Origin: Paenarthrobacter sp. PH39-S1
GTDB lineage: Bacteria; Actinomycetota; Actinomycetes; Actinomycetales; Micrococcaceae
Direction of reading: 5' to 3'
Assembly: GCF_030063245.1 (NCBI RefSeq)
Contig: NZ_JASISR010000003.1
Location: 124,001 to 188,000, forward strand
DNA: 64,000 bases
Positions 52,401-61,551 of the stretch are shown in pieces. Position 1 is the first letter of the stretch. Each line of letters begins with the position of its first letter. The translations under genes and the position numbers were made by a program. The notes beneath the pieces were generated by a model that searched no databases, was not told where the DNA came from, and worked only from the letters and a program-made list of their open reading frames with translations.

Positions 52401-53759
52401 CTACGAAACGCGCCGCGAGCCTTTAACCTCTCGTGCATAGGTTTCGGGGTCTGAGATATCGGACTTGGAGTAGTCCCTTAGCCCGAAAGCCGCAGCAATC
52501 GTGATCAGGGCCGAGACCAGTATGTATACGGATACCGCATACCCGGTTCCGAACTGATGGAGCAGGAAAGTGGCAACCAGTGCGGCCGGCCCACCGGCGA
52601 TGATCGAGGCTAGCTGGTAGCCCAGCCCAGCGCCGGTGTACCGGAGGTTGGTCGGGAAGTTCTCCGCAATGATCGACGCCTGCGGGCCGTATTGCATCGC
52701 GTGCGGGATGAGCGCCACACACAAGGCAACGAAGACCAGCCAACCAATGCCGCTGTCGAGAAGTGCGAAGTAGACAAAGCCCCAGACGCCGGTGATGGCC
52801 GCCCCGATCAGGTAGATCTTTTTGCGACCGACCGTGTCGGACAGGTGCCCGAAGTATGGCACACAAAAGAGCTCGATGGCCGCCGCGATCATGGTGCCGA
52901 TCAGAACGAAGTTGTACGAGTAATTGTGGTTCTTGTCGGTCAGGTAGGACAACACGAACGCGGTCACGATGTAGAACGGCATCTGCTCCGACATCCGCAA
53001 GAGCGCCGACAGGATGATCGCTTTCGGGTACCTTTTGATCACCTCGAGAACCGGAGCCTTTTGGGTCTTCTGGGTCTTGACCACCTCGGCGAACATCGGG
53101 GTCTCCAGGATTTTGAGCCGGATGTAAAGCCCGATGCCGACCAGGACCAGGCTGAGCAGGAACGGGATCCGCCAGCCCCAGGCAATGAAGGCGTCCGTGC
53201 CCATGATGCCGTTGAACACGGCAAGCAGACCGGTGGAGAGAATGATGCCGATGGCGACACCAAGCTGCGGCCAGCTGGCCATCAGCCCTCTGCGCTTCTG
53301 GTCACCCCATTCCATCGAAAGAAGAATGGAACCGCCCCACTCGCCACCGACGGCGATGCCTTGAAAGATGCGAAGGATGATCAGGACGGCTGGTGCAGCG
53401 TCGCCCCAGGTCGTCGCACCGGGAAGCACACCGATCAGCGCGGTCGAGATCCCCATCATCAGCAGCGTGATGATCAGCATCGCCTTGCGGCCAATCCGGT
53501 CGCCCCAGTGCCCGAAGATCGCCGCTCCGACCGGACGGGCCAGGAAGCCGACGAAGTAGGTGGCGAACGCGGAGATCAGCCCTAGATAGGGGGACATGTG
53601 GGGGAAGAACACATGTGGGAACACCAGTGCCGCCGCTGTGCCGTAGAGGAAGTAGTCGTACCACTCGATTGTCGTCCCGATGGTGCTGGCGATCGCCGCT
53701 TTGCGCGCCTGACTTCGCTGTTCGAGGCCACTCACTGCAGCCGGCTCGAGTTTGGACAT
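52401..53759 (-). CDS. MHS family MFS transporter
   Basis: A 452-residue, 12-helix transporter of the metabolite:H+ symporter family, which takes up organic acids such as alpha-ketoglutarate, citrate or shikimate. Typical parts: ASTIGTTIEWYDYFLYGTAAAL at the N-terminus, GHWGDRIGRKAMLIITLLMMG in loop 2-3, and FQGIAVGGEWGGSILLSMEW near residue 140. It converges on the dehydrogenase genes and probably imports the substrate of the island. An inverted repeat lies just upstream of its start. Confidence 0.93.
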   Translation of the reverse strand: MSKLEPAAVSGLEQRSQARKAAIASTIGTTIEWYDYFLYGTAAALVFPHVFFPHMSPYLGLISAFATYFVGFLARPVGAAIFGHWGDRIGRKAMLIITLLMMGISTALIGVLPGATTWGDAAPAVLIILRIFQGIAVGGEWGGSILLSMEWGDQKRRGLMASWPQLGVAIGIILSTGLLAVFNGIMGTDAFIAWGWRIPFLLSLVLVGIGLYIRLKILETPMFAEVVKTQKTQKAPVLEVIKRYPKAIILSALLRMSEQMPFYIVTAFVLSYLTDKNHNYSYNFVLIGTMIAAAIELFCVPYFGHLSDTVGRKKIYLIGAAITGVWGFVYFALLDSGIGWLVFVALCVALIPHAMQYGPQASIIAENFPTNLRYTGAGLGYQLASIIAGGPAALVATFLLHQFGTGYAVSVYILVSALITIAAAFGLRDYSKSDISDPETYAREVKGSRRVS

Positions 53760-53777
53760 TACTGTCTCACTTTCCCT

Positions 53778-53791
53778 GTTGAACGTTCAAC
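53778..53791. promoter_or_regulatory. 14-base palindrome upstream of the MHS transporter
   Basis: GTTGAACGTTCAAC is a perfect palindrome 18 bases before the transporter start. It resembles operators of TetR- or GntR-type regulators. Further upstream, TTGACA (53910-53905) and TAAACA (53887-53882) on the minus strand are 17 bases apart and may form the promoter. No regulator gene is seen in the island. Confidence 0.45.
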
Positions 53792-54018
53792 TGGGTCCAG
53801 GCACGCCGCCCGGGCTCGGGTAACGGGGTGCGCTCGCTTTCCACGACTGTGTGTGTCGTGTGCACCGTGCTTACACCTAACTGTTTAGCCAGAGTCGAGT
53901 AAGTTGTCAAGGAACCCAATGCAGCGGCGGAAATCACAGGCGCACAGCCCACAAGTCCCAGCCCCCACCAGCAGCGCCCAAAATCGCCGGACGCTGGGGC
54001 ACAGGAGACAATGGAGGC

Positions 54019-55752
54019 ATGTACCTGCTGCTGGCCGCATCCGACGCGCGCGCCGCCCCCGAGGGCACCGACAGCCAGAGCGCGCCCATTGGCCCTTGTG
54101 CGGACATTATCCCCCTCAACGCCCTTGGAGAAGCCACGGCTGCCAGACGCACCCTGGCAGTTGCCGACCTACCGGCGGCCGTAACACAGTTGGAAAACGA
54201 GCAGCGGCCGCGCTGGGTGTGGAATCGGACGCAGAGCTGGTATCCACCGCTGCTGGACGCCGGCGTCAGTGTCGAGCGCTGCCATGACGTGGCACTATGC
54301 CGCAACATCCTGGTCTTTTCGGCCCTCACCGCAGACACTGACTACGCCAATACCACGGCCCCGCTCCGCTTTGATGACATTCTTGACCCGAGCCCCGAAG
54401 CCGCGAATCAGGACAGCCTCTTTGATACGCCCGTCAACCAGGGCGGACCCTTTATCGACGCCCTGCGGCAGGAATTCGCCGCCCAGCTGGAAGCCGTCCG
54501 CCGCTCCGTTCAGCCGGGCCGTCTGGCCTTGCTCCTGGCGGCCGAGTCCGCCGGCGCGTTAATTGCCGCGGAAATGCGCCACACCGGGCTGCCGTGGCGC
54601 GAAGACCTGCACGAACAGATCCTCACCCATCAGCTGGGCCCTCGACCGGCCGGTCTGCAGCGGCCGGAGAAGCTTGAATTCCTGGCCGGTCGGCTCCGCG
54701 AGGAGCTCAACGCCCCTGCTCTGAATCCGGATTCCGCCCAGGAACTGATGCGGGCCCTGCACCGGGCCGGCATCGAGACGAAGACCACCAGATCCTGGGA
54801 GCTTCAGCAGATCACCCACCCGGCCATTGCACCACTGCTGGCGTACAAGAAAATCAGCCGGCTCCATGCCGCGAACGGGTGGGCGTGGCTGGATCAATGG
54901 GTGGCCGGCGGCCGGTTCCGTCCCGAATACGTCGTTGGCGGCGTGGTCTCGGGCCGTTGGGCCTCGCGCGGCGGCGGCGCCCTGCAAATTCCCCAACAGA
55001 TACGCGGCGCAGCCCACGCGGATCCGGGCTGCAAACTGATCGTGGCGGACGCCGCCCAGCTGGAGCCCCGCGTGCTGGCTGCGTTGGCCCGGGACACCAG
55101 AATGGCTGAGGCCGCCCGGGATAAGGATCTCTATGCCGGGATTGCCGCGCAGGGCTTCGGTGGGGACCGGGCGAAGGCCAAGGGGGCGCTGTTGGGTGCC
55201 ATTTACGGGGCGACCACCGGCGAATCCGGCCGGCTGATGGCGCAGCTGACCCGCACCTACCCGGAAGCCGTTGGTTTTGTCGAAGCAGCCGCCCGCGCCG
55301 GGGAACGCGGCGAGGTGGTGACGTCCCGGCTGGGACGCAGCTGTCCGCCGCCGTCGTCGGACTGGCTCGCCGGTCAGCGCAGCAGCACCGCGGAGGAACA
55401 GCGCCGGGCCGAAAACACGGCCCGATCGCGCGGGCGCTTTACCCGGAATTTCGTTGTGCAGGGGTCCGCTGCGGATTGGGCCGCCTGCTGGCTGGCTGAA
55501 TTACGACGGCGGCTGCGCACCTTGGCGTCCGACCGCGCGGCGGTGCACGGTACCGGGGCTGCCAAGGAAGCGGAACTCGTTTTCTTCCTGCACGACGAGG
55601 TGATGGTTCATGCGCCGGAGGACCAGGTACAGACGGTCAGGCGGCTGGTGGAGGAGTCTTCTCAGACGGCAACGCGGTTGCTCTTCGGCGAGATACCGAT
55701 CGCGTTTCCGGTCAACATCACCGTCGTCGACTCCTACGCCGACGCCAAATGA
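54019..55752 (+). CDS. Family A DNA polymerase-like protein without a visible exonuclease site
   Basis: A 577-residue protein of the 'bifunctional 3'-5' exonuclease/DNA polymerase' type found as a second PolA-like protein in actinobacteria. Polymerase motif A reads VADAAQLEPRVLAALA (Asp kept; the DYSQIELR consensus is much altered), motif B RAKAKGALLGAIYGATTG (Arg, Lys and Tyr kept; the usual Phe is Leu) and motif C FFLHDEVMVHAP (His-Asp-Glu kept). The N-terminal 200 residues should hold an exonuclease domain but no DxE motif is seen. There is no 5' nuclease domain. Function unknown; repair synthesis is an inference. Confidence 0.85.
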   Translation: MYLLLAASDARAAPEGTDSQSAPIGPCADIIPLNALGEATAARRTLAVADLPAAVTQLENEQRPRWVWNRTQSWYPPLLDAGVSVERCHDVALCRNILVFSALTADTDYANTTAPLRFDDILDPSPEAANQDSLFDTPVNQGGPFIDALRQEFAAQLEAVRRSVQPGRLALLLAAESAGALIAAEMRHTGLPWREDLHEQILTHQLGPRPAGLQRPEKLEFLAGRLREELNAPALNPDSAQELMRALHRAGIETKTTRSWELQQITHPAIAPLLAYKKISRLHAANGWAWLDQWVAGGRFRPEYVVGGVVSGRWASRGGGALQIPQQIRGAAHADPGCKLIVADAAQLEPRVLAALARDTRMAEAARDKDLYAGIAAQGFGGDRAKAKGALLGAIYGATTGESGRLMAQLTRTYPEAVGFVEAAARAGERGEVVTSRLGRSCPPPSSDWLAGQRSSTAEEQRRAENTARSRGRFTRNFVVQGSAADWAACWLAELRRRLRTLASDRAAVHGTGAAKEAELVFFLHDEVMVHAPEDQVQTVRRLVEESSQTATRLLFGEIPIAFPVNITVVDSYADAK

Positions 55753-55773
55753 CACCTCCCGTCAGTCCCCCGC

Positions 55774-55839
55774 CCCAACTAGGTAGCAGCAGATGCACTC
55801 ATTTCGCAATTTGAGTGCATCTGCTGCTACCTAGTTGGG
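55774..55839. repeat. Perfect 28-base inverted repeat (hairpin copy B)
   Basis: Arms 55774-55801 and 55812-55839 are fully complementary around a 10-base loop. It lies between convergent genes, 21 bases after the polymerase stop and 29 before the Nudix stop, so a bidirectional terminator role fits. It shares CCCAACT/AGTTGGG at the base and TGCACTCA/TGAGTGCA near the loop with copy A at 35246-35321. Confidence 0.92.
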
Positions 55840-55867
55840 AAGGGGCGGGCGAGGCGAATGGGGTGTG

Positions 55868-56542
55868 TCAGAGGGGCGGGGAAATGACCCGGGCCGTGTC
55901 CCACGGGACGGACCAGCCGAGCTGTTCGAACGCCCGGCTCAGGATGCCGGCGGTAAAACCCCAGACGACGACGCCGTTGACCAGGAAGGCAGGGCTGCTG
56001 AACGTCTGCGGGCCACGGGTGAGTGTGGCCGTATACCGGTTGTCCGGGTCCAGCAGGTCCCGCACCGGTATCCGGAAAACCTGGGCGGATTCACCGTAAT
56101 CAACCACAGCGACGGGCGACGGCGAGTGCCACCACGCCAACACCGGCGTGACCATGAAGTTGCTGACCGACAAGGCAAGTTCGGGCAGCCGGCCCAGGAT
56201 CTCCACGCCGTCCGGATCCAGCCCGGTTTCCTCCACCGCTTCGCGCAGGGCTGCCGCGTCCACGGAGGCATCACCTGGATCGACCCCGCCTCCCGGAAAC
56301 GCGACCTGGCCCGGATGATCCGTCAGGGTGGCGGCCCGCTCGATCAGCAGCACGTCAAGCGAAGCCGGGGCCAGCGGTTTGTCAGAAGCGGCGGGGACGG
56401 AATCCAGCGCACCGAACAGCAGCAGCACCGCGGCCTTGCGGGCGGTCGCCGGGTACACTGGGGGCAGACGGCGATCCTCCCCGGCACTGGCAAGTGCGGC
56501 GGCCGCCCCTGCCAGTGAGACAAGGTCCGCGTACACGCTCAC
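55868..56542 (-). CDS. NudL-type Nudix hydrolase (CoA pyrophosphatase family)
   Basis: A 224-residue hydrolase that probably splits CoA or a derivative into 3',5'-ADP and phosphopantetheine. It has the family motif LLIERAATLTDHPGQVAFPGG just before the Nudix box GGVDPGDASVDAAALREAVEETGL (near residue 85-110). GTG 56542 gives VSVYADLVSLAG and overlaps the nth stop (GTGA); the open frame extends upstream inside nth but out of its family. nth and this gene are paired in many actinobacteria. Confidence 0.9.
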   Translation of the reverse strand: MSVYADLVSLAGAAAALASAGEDRRLPPVYPATARKAAVLLLFGALDSVPAASDKPLAPASLDVLLIERAATLTDHPGQVAFPGGGVDPGDASVDAAALREAVEETGLDPDGVEILGRLPELALSVSNFMVTPVLAWWHSPSPVAVVDYGESAQVFRIPVRDLLDPDNRYTATLTRGPQTFSSPAFLVNGVVVWGFTAGILSRAFEQLGWSVPWDTARVISPPL

Positions 56543-57486
56543 TGTCCCGTCGCCGCCCTCGCGGTCCCCTGCCCCCGGGTCTGTGCACCGCCTGCCGGCT
56601 CCGCATCGTCGCTGCCCGGGCCCTGCACCGGCTCCGGCGGGGCCGGCGTGCTCCCGGATCGTGGCAGGGGTTGCGCCAGGCGCTGGGATTCCTGCCGGTA
56701 TTCGGCCGCCCGGGAGACGTCCGCCAGCATGCGCGCGAGCAATTCCTCGTTGCCCGGCGCCAGTTCGTATTTGAGCAGTTTTTTCGCCTTCTCCGGGTCC
56801 GTTTCGCCCTCGCCGTAGGAAGGGCACAGAGTAGCGACAGGGCAGGCTCCGCAGGCGGGTTTCCGCGCGTGGCAAACGCGGCGCCCGTGGAAGACCACGC
56901 GGTGCGAGAGCATGGTCCAGTCGGCCGGATCGAAGAGTGCACCCACATTGGATTCGATCTGGACCGGGTCCGCGGATGCCGTCCAGCCAAAGCGCTGGGA
57001 CAACCGGATGAAGTGGGTGTCCACGGTGATTCCGGGGATGCCAAAGGCGTTGCCCAGCACCACATTGGCGGTTTTGCGTCCGACGCCGGCCAGCGTCACC
57101 AGATCTTCCAACCGCCCCGGCACCACGCCGTCGTACTCATCGACTATCCTCGTGGCCAACGAGATCAGGCTGCGTGTCTTCGCGCGGAAGAACCCGGTGG
57201 GCTGGATCATGGTTTCCAGCTCCGCGGTGTTGGCCTCCGCCAGCGCCCGCGCATCGGGGTATTTCGCGAAAAGCGCCGGCGTCGTCTGGTTGACCCGCAC
57301 ATCCGTGGTCTGCGCGGAGAGCACCGTGGCCACCACAAGTTCGAACGCGTTGCTGAAATCAAGCTCCGCGTGCGCGTAAGGGTAAGCGTCCGCGAGCAGG
57401 CGGTTAATTTTGCGGGCGCGCCGCTTGAGCGCCAGGGGTGATTCGCCGCCGCTCGGGACGTCTGTGGCAGGCATTCGGTTGGACAC
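56539..57486 (-). CDS. nth: Endonuclease III
   Basis: Bifunctional DNA glycosylase and AP lyase for oxidised pyrimidines. The 315-residue protein has the helix-hairpin-helix LEDLVTLAGVGRKTANVVLG with the catalytic lysine near residue 130, the Asp in VDTHFIRLSQRFGW, and the 4Fe-4S cluster cysteines CHARKPACGACPVATLC (C-x6-C-x2-C-x5-C). A Pro/Gly/Ala-rich tail of about 80 residues after the cluster is longer than normal. Adjacent to the Nudix gene with a 4-base overlap. Confidence 0.95.
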   Translation of the reverse strand: MSNRMPATDVPSGGESPLALKRRARKINRLLADAYPYAHAELDFSNAFELVVATVLSAQTTDVRVNQTTPALFAKYPDARALAEANTAELETMIQPTGFFRAKTRSLISLATRIVDEYDGVVPGRLEDLVTLAGVGRKTANVVLGNAFGIPGITVDTHFIRLSQRFGWTASADPVQIESNVGALFDPADWTMLSHRVVFHGRRVCHARKPACGACPVATLCPSYGEGETDPEKAKKLLKYELAPGNEELLARMLADVSRAAEYRQESQRLAQPLPRSGSTPAPPEPVQGPGSDDAEPAGGAQTRGQGTARAATGQ

Positions 57487-57489
57487 GGA

Positions 57490-59109
57490 CTACTCGCCCT
57501 CGGGCGCCCGCTCGATGTTGCTCAGATCACGCAGTACGCCCACGCGACCCTCGGTGTTCTGCACCAGGAAGTCATGCCCGCGGTCCTGCAGCGCCAGGAT
57601 CCAGGCGCCGGGCTCGACGTTGTACACAAACGCGCCGCTCGTCTCGTCGACGACGGGGCGCGGCCGATCCACGGCGAACCAGAAGGCGTCGTAGACGGGA
57701 TTTTCATCGTGATCCTGATTGGTCTTCGCGCGTGACGACGGGTCGACGGTGGCGCCGATGCTCGCCGGAGCGGGACGACTCTCCGCGTTGTCGCGAGCCA
57801 GCTGCGCCTCGGTGTGGACGGCCGGGTTCACGGTCGTCCGCGGAGCTGCTTGGGCCGCGGCGTGCGGGCGCGGGTCAGGTTCGACGGCGGCGCCTGCCGG
57901 GGCGGCCGTGTCAGGTGTTCGGGACTGGCCAGCCGCTGCTTTGAGCCCCGCGGCAGCGTTGTTCCCCGCGGCAGCGGAGGGCGCGTCGGCAGGGTTATTC
58001 CCCGCGGCAGGGTTATTCCCCGCGGCAGCGGAGGGCGCGTCGGCAGGGTTATTCCCCGCGGCAGGGTTATTCCCCGCGGCAGCGGAGGGCGCGTCGGCAG
58101 GGTTATTCCCCGCGGCAGGGTTATTCCCCGCGGCAGGGTTATTCCCCGCGGCAGGGTTATTCCCCGCGGCAGCGGAGGGCGCGTCGGCAGCGCCGCGGCC
58201 TCGCAGCCGGGCTGCGAACGCGGTCGCCGTCCCCCCGAGCTTTGCTCCGACGTGACTGCCGTGCTGGCCCGCATCGTGGCTGCCGTGCTGGCCGGCGTGG
58301 GTGTGTGAAGTGCCCGCGGAGGGAGCGCTGCCCGCACCTTGCGCGACGGGGCGCTGCTTCGGTTTGGCCGCAGCCGGCTTAGGGGACGCGGGCTTAACGA
58401 CGGCAGGAACGATGTCCCGGGCCACGAGATGCGCGGGCGTCTCGGAACGGTCCGCAAAATCACCGACAAAGAAGGGCAGCCAAGGCGCTGCGACTGTAGA
58501 CGCGAGCAGGCCGAGGGAACCGATCAGACCGATCAGGAAGGCCAGCCGGAAATCGGTCACCGTGTAGAGGAAGAAGAAGCCGGCCGCGAAAGAGGCCACC
58601 ACGGAGCCGAACTGGTCCGCGGAAAGCGAACCGACCCGGATTTTGGCGGTGGGCACCAGCCGGCGGGCCAGGAACAACGCGCCGACCAGCAGCGGCAGCA
58701 GAATGCCGATGACAAGGAAGTACAGCGAGAAGCCGTTCCACACATTGACGTAATAATCGGTCTGGAAAAGCGGAAGCATGGAGGCGATGAAGATCACCAC
58801 GACAGATCCCAGCGCCACCAGATCGCGCAGGGTCAGCGGACCCAGCAGTGCCTGGCTCCGGGCCGCGGCAGCCCTGGCCGCCGGAGGTGATCCGTGTCCC
58901 GCGGCCTGCTGGTCCGCGGATGCCGCGCCAGTGCCCGGCCCGGTATTCGCACTCGTACCGGCTGCATCCGCACGGGCGGGCACCGCGTGGGCGCCCGCTG
59001 CAATACCGGATGCGGTCCGCGCCTCAGCGTGCGCCTCCTCGTTGCCGGGCCCGGTGCTTCCGGAGCTCTCTGCGCCCCTGTGTCCTGCGCCGAAATGCTG
59101 CTCTGTCAT
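57490..59109 (-). CDS. Repeat-rich four-helix membrane protein
   Basis: A 539-residue protein of unknown function. Residues 1-95 are Ala/Gly-rich and polar. Four membrane helices follow at about 98-118, 132-152, 170-190 and 193-215 (for example LVALGSVVVIFIASMLPLF). Residues about 300-390 are a repeat made of NNPAAG and NNPADAPSAAAG units. A conserved-looking C-terminal stretch follows (residues 470-539: DAFWFAVDRPRPVVDETSGA and LQDRGHDFLVQN). It ends 3 bases before nth, and the two probably share a transcript. Confidence 0.7.
   Translation of the reverse strand: MTEQHFGAGHRGAESSGSTGPGNEEAHAEARTASGIAAGAHAVPARADAAGTSANTGPGTGAASADQQAAGHGSPPAARAAAARSQALLGPLTLRDLVALGSVVVIFIASMLPLFQTDYYVNVWNGFSLYFLVIGILLPLLVGALFLARRLVPTAKIRVGSLSADQFGSVVASFAAGFFFLYTVTDFRLAFLIGLIGSLGLLASTVAAPWLPFFVGDFADRSETPAHLVARDIVPAVVKPASPKPAAAKPKQRPVAQGAGSAPSAGTSHTHAGQHGSHDAGQHGSHVGAKLGGTATAFAARLRGRGAADAPSAAAGNNPAAGNNPAAGNNPAAGNNPADAPSAAAGNNPAAGNNPADAPSAAAGNNPAAGNNPADAPSAAAGNNAAAGLKAAAGQSRTPDTAAPAGAAVEPDPRPHAAAQAAPRTTVNPAVHTEAQLARDNAESRPAPASIGATVDPSSRAKTNQDHDENPVYDAFWFAVDRPRPVVDETSGAFVYNVEPGAWILALQDRGHDFLVQNTEGRVGVLRDLSNIERAPEGE
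57950..58190 (-). repeat. 18/36-base tandem repeats in the membrane protein gene
   Basis: Units coding for NNPAAG (18 bases) and NNPADAPSAAAG (36 bases) alternate through about 240 bases with almost no variation. The identity of the copies points to recent expansion. Confidence 0.85.
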
Positions 59110-59502
59110 TAGCTGCTCCTAGCCGAACGGCGGTCCAGCAGCCGGCCGGTGTGTCTGTTGGGAACGTTCATCAGTTGGGAACTTGTCGACGACGGCCCAC
59201 GGGTGTCGTCGCCAAATCACGGTTCCATTACAGCCTAATGACACAAACCTGACATCTCCAGCAGGATCCCCCACCGCGGCCCGTCGCCGCGGCTGTCCGA
59301 GGCGATTCCGGGCGCACTTGGGCGCAGATCCGGCCCCATTCGCGGCCGGATCATGTGACCGCGGACACGCGTGACTTCTTCCGCGCTAAGGTTTAAGACG
59401 GAACCAATCTTCGTGCCGGCAGGTGCAGATCCAGCAGCAGATAAAGACGGAAAGCAGCCATGCCACCGTTCGCCGGCACCCGTAGGGAATAGAGGGTTAG
59501 AG
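59110..59502. other. About 390 bases between divergent genes, upstream of acs
   Basis: No gene is seen. GTTGGGAAC occurs twice (59157-59165 and 59174-59182), 17 bases apart, near the membrane protein start. TGTGA-N6-ACACG at 59354-59369 resembles a weak CRP/GlxR site and could take part in control of acs, but only half of it matches well. Confidence 0.45.
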
Positions 59503-61518
59503 ATGTCCCAGGACACGACCGCGGCTTCGGCTGCCACCAGCAATACCGGAGATGCGCTGGAAAACCTGCTGCACGAAAACCGCAGGTTCCCGCCGAGCGC
59601 CGACTTCGCCGCCCATGCGGTCATCCAGGCCGGCGAATATGAGGAGGCGGCAGCGGACCGACCGGCCTTCTGGGCCAAACAGGCGCGCGGGCTGCTGTCC
59701 TGGCACAAGGACTTCACCGAGACTCTCGACTGGTCAAACCCGCCGTTCGCCAAGTGGTTCGGCGACGGCCAGCTCAATGCGGCCTACAACGCCCTCGACC
59801 GGCACGTTGAAAACGGCCTGGGCGAGCGGGTCGCCATCTACTTCGAAGGTGAGCCCGGCGACACCCGCACCTACACCTATGCGCAGCTGACCGAGGAGGT
59901 CAAGAAGGCCGCCAACGCCTTCGAGTCCCTTGGCGTGGTCAAGGGCGACCGCGTGGCGGTGTACCTGCCGATGATCCCGGAGGCAGTGATTACGCTGCTG
60001 GCGTGCGCCCGGATAGGTGCCGTACATTCCGTGGTTTTCGGCGGGTTCTCCGCGGATGCGCTGCGTTCGCGCATTGACGATGCCGAAGCCAAACTGGTGG
60101 TCACCGCGGACGGCACCTACCGCCGAGGCAAACCCAGCGCCCTCAAACCGGCCGTTGACGCGGCCCTCACCGCACCTGGGCACACCGTCGGGCACGTCGT
60201 CGTCGTCAAGCGCAACGGTGAGAACGTTGACTGGATCGAGGGCCGCGATCTGTGGTGGGACGATTCGGTCGGCGCTGCGTCCGCCGAGCACACCGCCGTC
60301 GGCCATGATGCCGAACATCCGCTGTTCATCCTCTACACCTCGGGCACCACCGGCAGGCCCAAGGGCATTCTGCACACCACCGGCGGTTACCTGACGCAGG
60401 CGGCCTACACACACAAGGCCGTCTTTGACCTGCACCCGGAAACCGATGTGTACTGGTGCACGGCCGACGTCGGCTGGGTCACCGGGCACACCTACGTCGC
60501 CTACGCGCCGCTCATCAACGGCGCTACGCAGCTGATCTACGAGGGCACCCCGGATTCCCCGCATCAGGGCCGCTGGTGGGAACTGATCGAAAAGTACAAG
60601 GTTTCCATCCTCTACACCGCGCCCACCGCGATCCGGACCTGCATGAAGTGGGGACGCGAGATCCCGTCCAAGTACGACCTGTCCTCCATCCGGGTGCTCG
60701 GTTCCGTGGGCGAGCCGATCAACCCCGAGGCCTGGATGTGGTACCGGGACGTGATCGGCGCCAACGCGGGCGGGAACGGCGAAAAGAAGGAGAACCCGGC
60801 GCCCATCGTGGACACCTGGTGGCAGACCGAGACCGGCGCGCAGATGATCGCCCCGCTCCCCGGCGTCACCGCCACCAAGCCGGGTTCGGCGCAGACACCG
60901 CTGCCGGGCATTGCGGTGGATGTGGTGGATGAGATGGGTGAATCGGTACCGAACGGCAGCGGCGGGTATCTGGTGATCCGCGAGCCCTGGCCCGCCATGC
61001 TGCGCGGCATCTGGGGCGACGAGCAGCGCTACAAGGACACCTACTGGTCCCGTTTCGACTCGATGTACTTTGCCGGTGATGGTGCCAAGTTCGACGACGA
61101 CGGCGACGTCTGGTTGCTCGGGCGGGTCGACGACGTCATGAACGTCTCCGGGCACCGGCTCTCCACCACCGAGATCGAATCAGCGTTGGTCAGCCACCCC
61201 TCGGTGGCGGAGGCAGCCGTCGTGGGGGCAGCGGACGAGACCACCGGCCAGACGGTTGTGGCGTTTGTGATTCTGCGCGGCAGCGCCGTTGATGATCCCG
61301 ATATTGTTACGACGCTGCGCAACCATGTGGGCAAGGAGATCGGCCCGATCGCCAAGCCCAAGACCATCCTGGTGGTGCCCGAGCTGCCCAAGACCCGCTC
61401 CGGGAAGATCATGCGGCGGCTGCTCAAGGACGTCGCGGAGGGCCGCGACGTGGGCGATGCGTCCACTTTGGCGGACAACTCGGTGATGCAGCAGATCGCC
61501 GATTCACTCAAAAAGTAG
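59503..61518 (+). CDS. acs: Acetyl-CoA synthetase
   Basis: Converts acetate, ATP and CoA to acetyl-CoA. The 671-residue protein has the AMP-binding motif [20 protein letters not shown] near residue 282, the family stretch [28 protein letters not shown], and the C-terminal lysine motif [15 protein letters not shown], which is the site of regulatory acetylation in Acs enzymes. AcuC encoded at 24-25 kb could remove that acetyl group. ATG 59503 is preferred over the open frame upstream. It is monocistronic with a hairpin after it. Confidence 0.97.
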   Translation: MSQDTTAASAATSNTGDALENLLHENRRFPPSADFAAHAVIQAGEYEEAAADRPAFWAKQARGLLSWHKDFTETLDWSNPPFAKWFGDGQLNAAYNALDRHVENGLGERVAIYFEGEPGDTRTYTYAQLTEEVKKAANAFESLGVVKGDRVAVYLPMIPEAVITLLACARIGAVHSVVFGGFSADALRSRIDDAEAKLVVTADGTYRRGKPSALKPAVDAALTAPGHTVGHVVVVKRNGENVDWIEGRDLWWDDSVGAASAEHTAVGHDAEHPLFILYTSGTTGRPKGILHTTGGYLTQAAYTHKAVFDLHPETDVYWCTADVGWVTGHTYVAYAPLINGATQLIYEGTPDSPHQGRWWELIEKYKVSILYTAPTAIRTCMKWGREIPSKYDLSSIRVLGSVGEPINPEAWMWYRDVIGANAGGNGEKKENPAPIVDTWWQTETGAQMIAPLPGVTATKPGSAQTPLPGIAVDVVDEMGESVPNGSGGYLVIREPWPAMLRGIWGDEQRYKDTYWSRFDSMYFAGDGAKFDDDGDVWLLGRVDDVMNVSGHRLSTTEIESALVSHPSVAEAAVVGAADETTGQTVVAFVILRGSAVDDPDIVTTLRNHVGKEIGPIAKPKTILVVPELPKTRSGKIMRRLLKDVAEGRDVGDASTLADNSVMQQIADSLKK

Positions 61519-61551
61519 CCGCAGCAGCAGTAACCGCAGCACCCTCCCAAT

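Noticed and set aside
57950-58190. CRISPR-like repeat array
   Set aside because: The repeats have no unique spacers, are contiguous multiples of 18 bases and stay in frame inside a coding sequence.
59354-59369. CRP/GlxR site upstream of acs
   Set aside because: TGTGA is present but the second half (ACACG) matches TCACA poorly, so I list it only in the gap description.
59734-61155. A 473-codon minus-strand frame inside acs
   Set aside because: Antisense shadow of the acetyl-CoA synthetase gene; no motif, and acs is intact.
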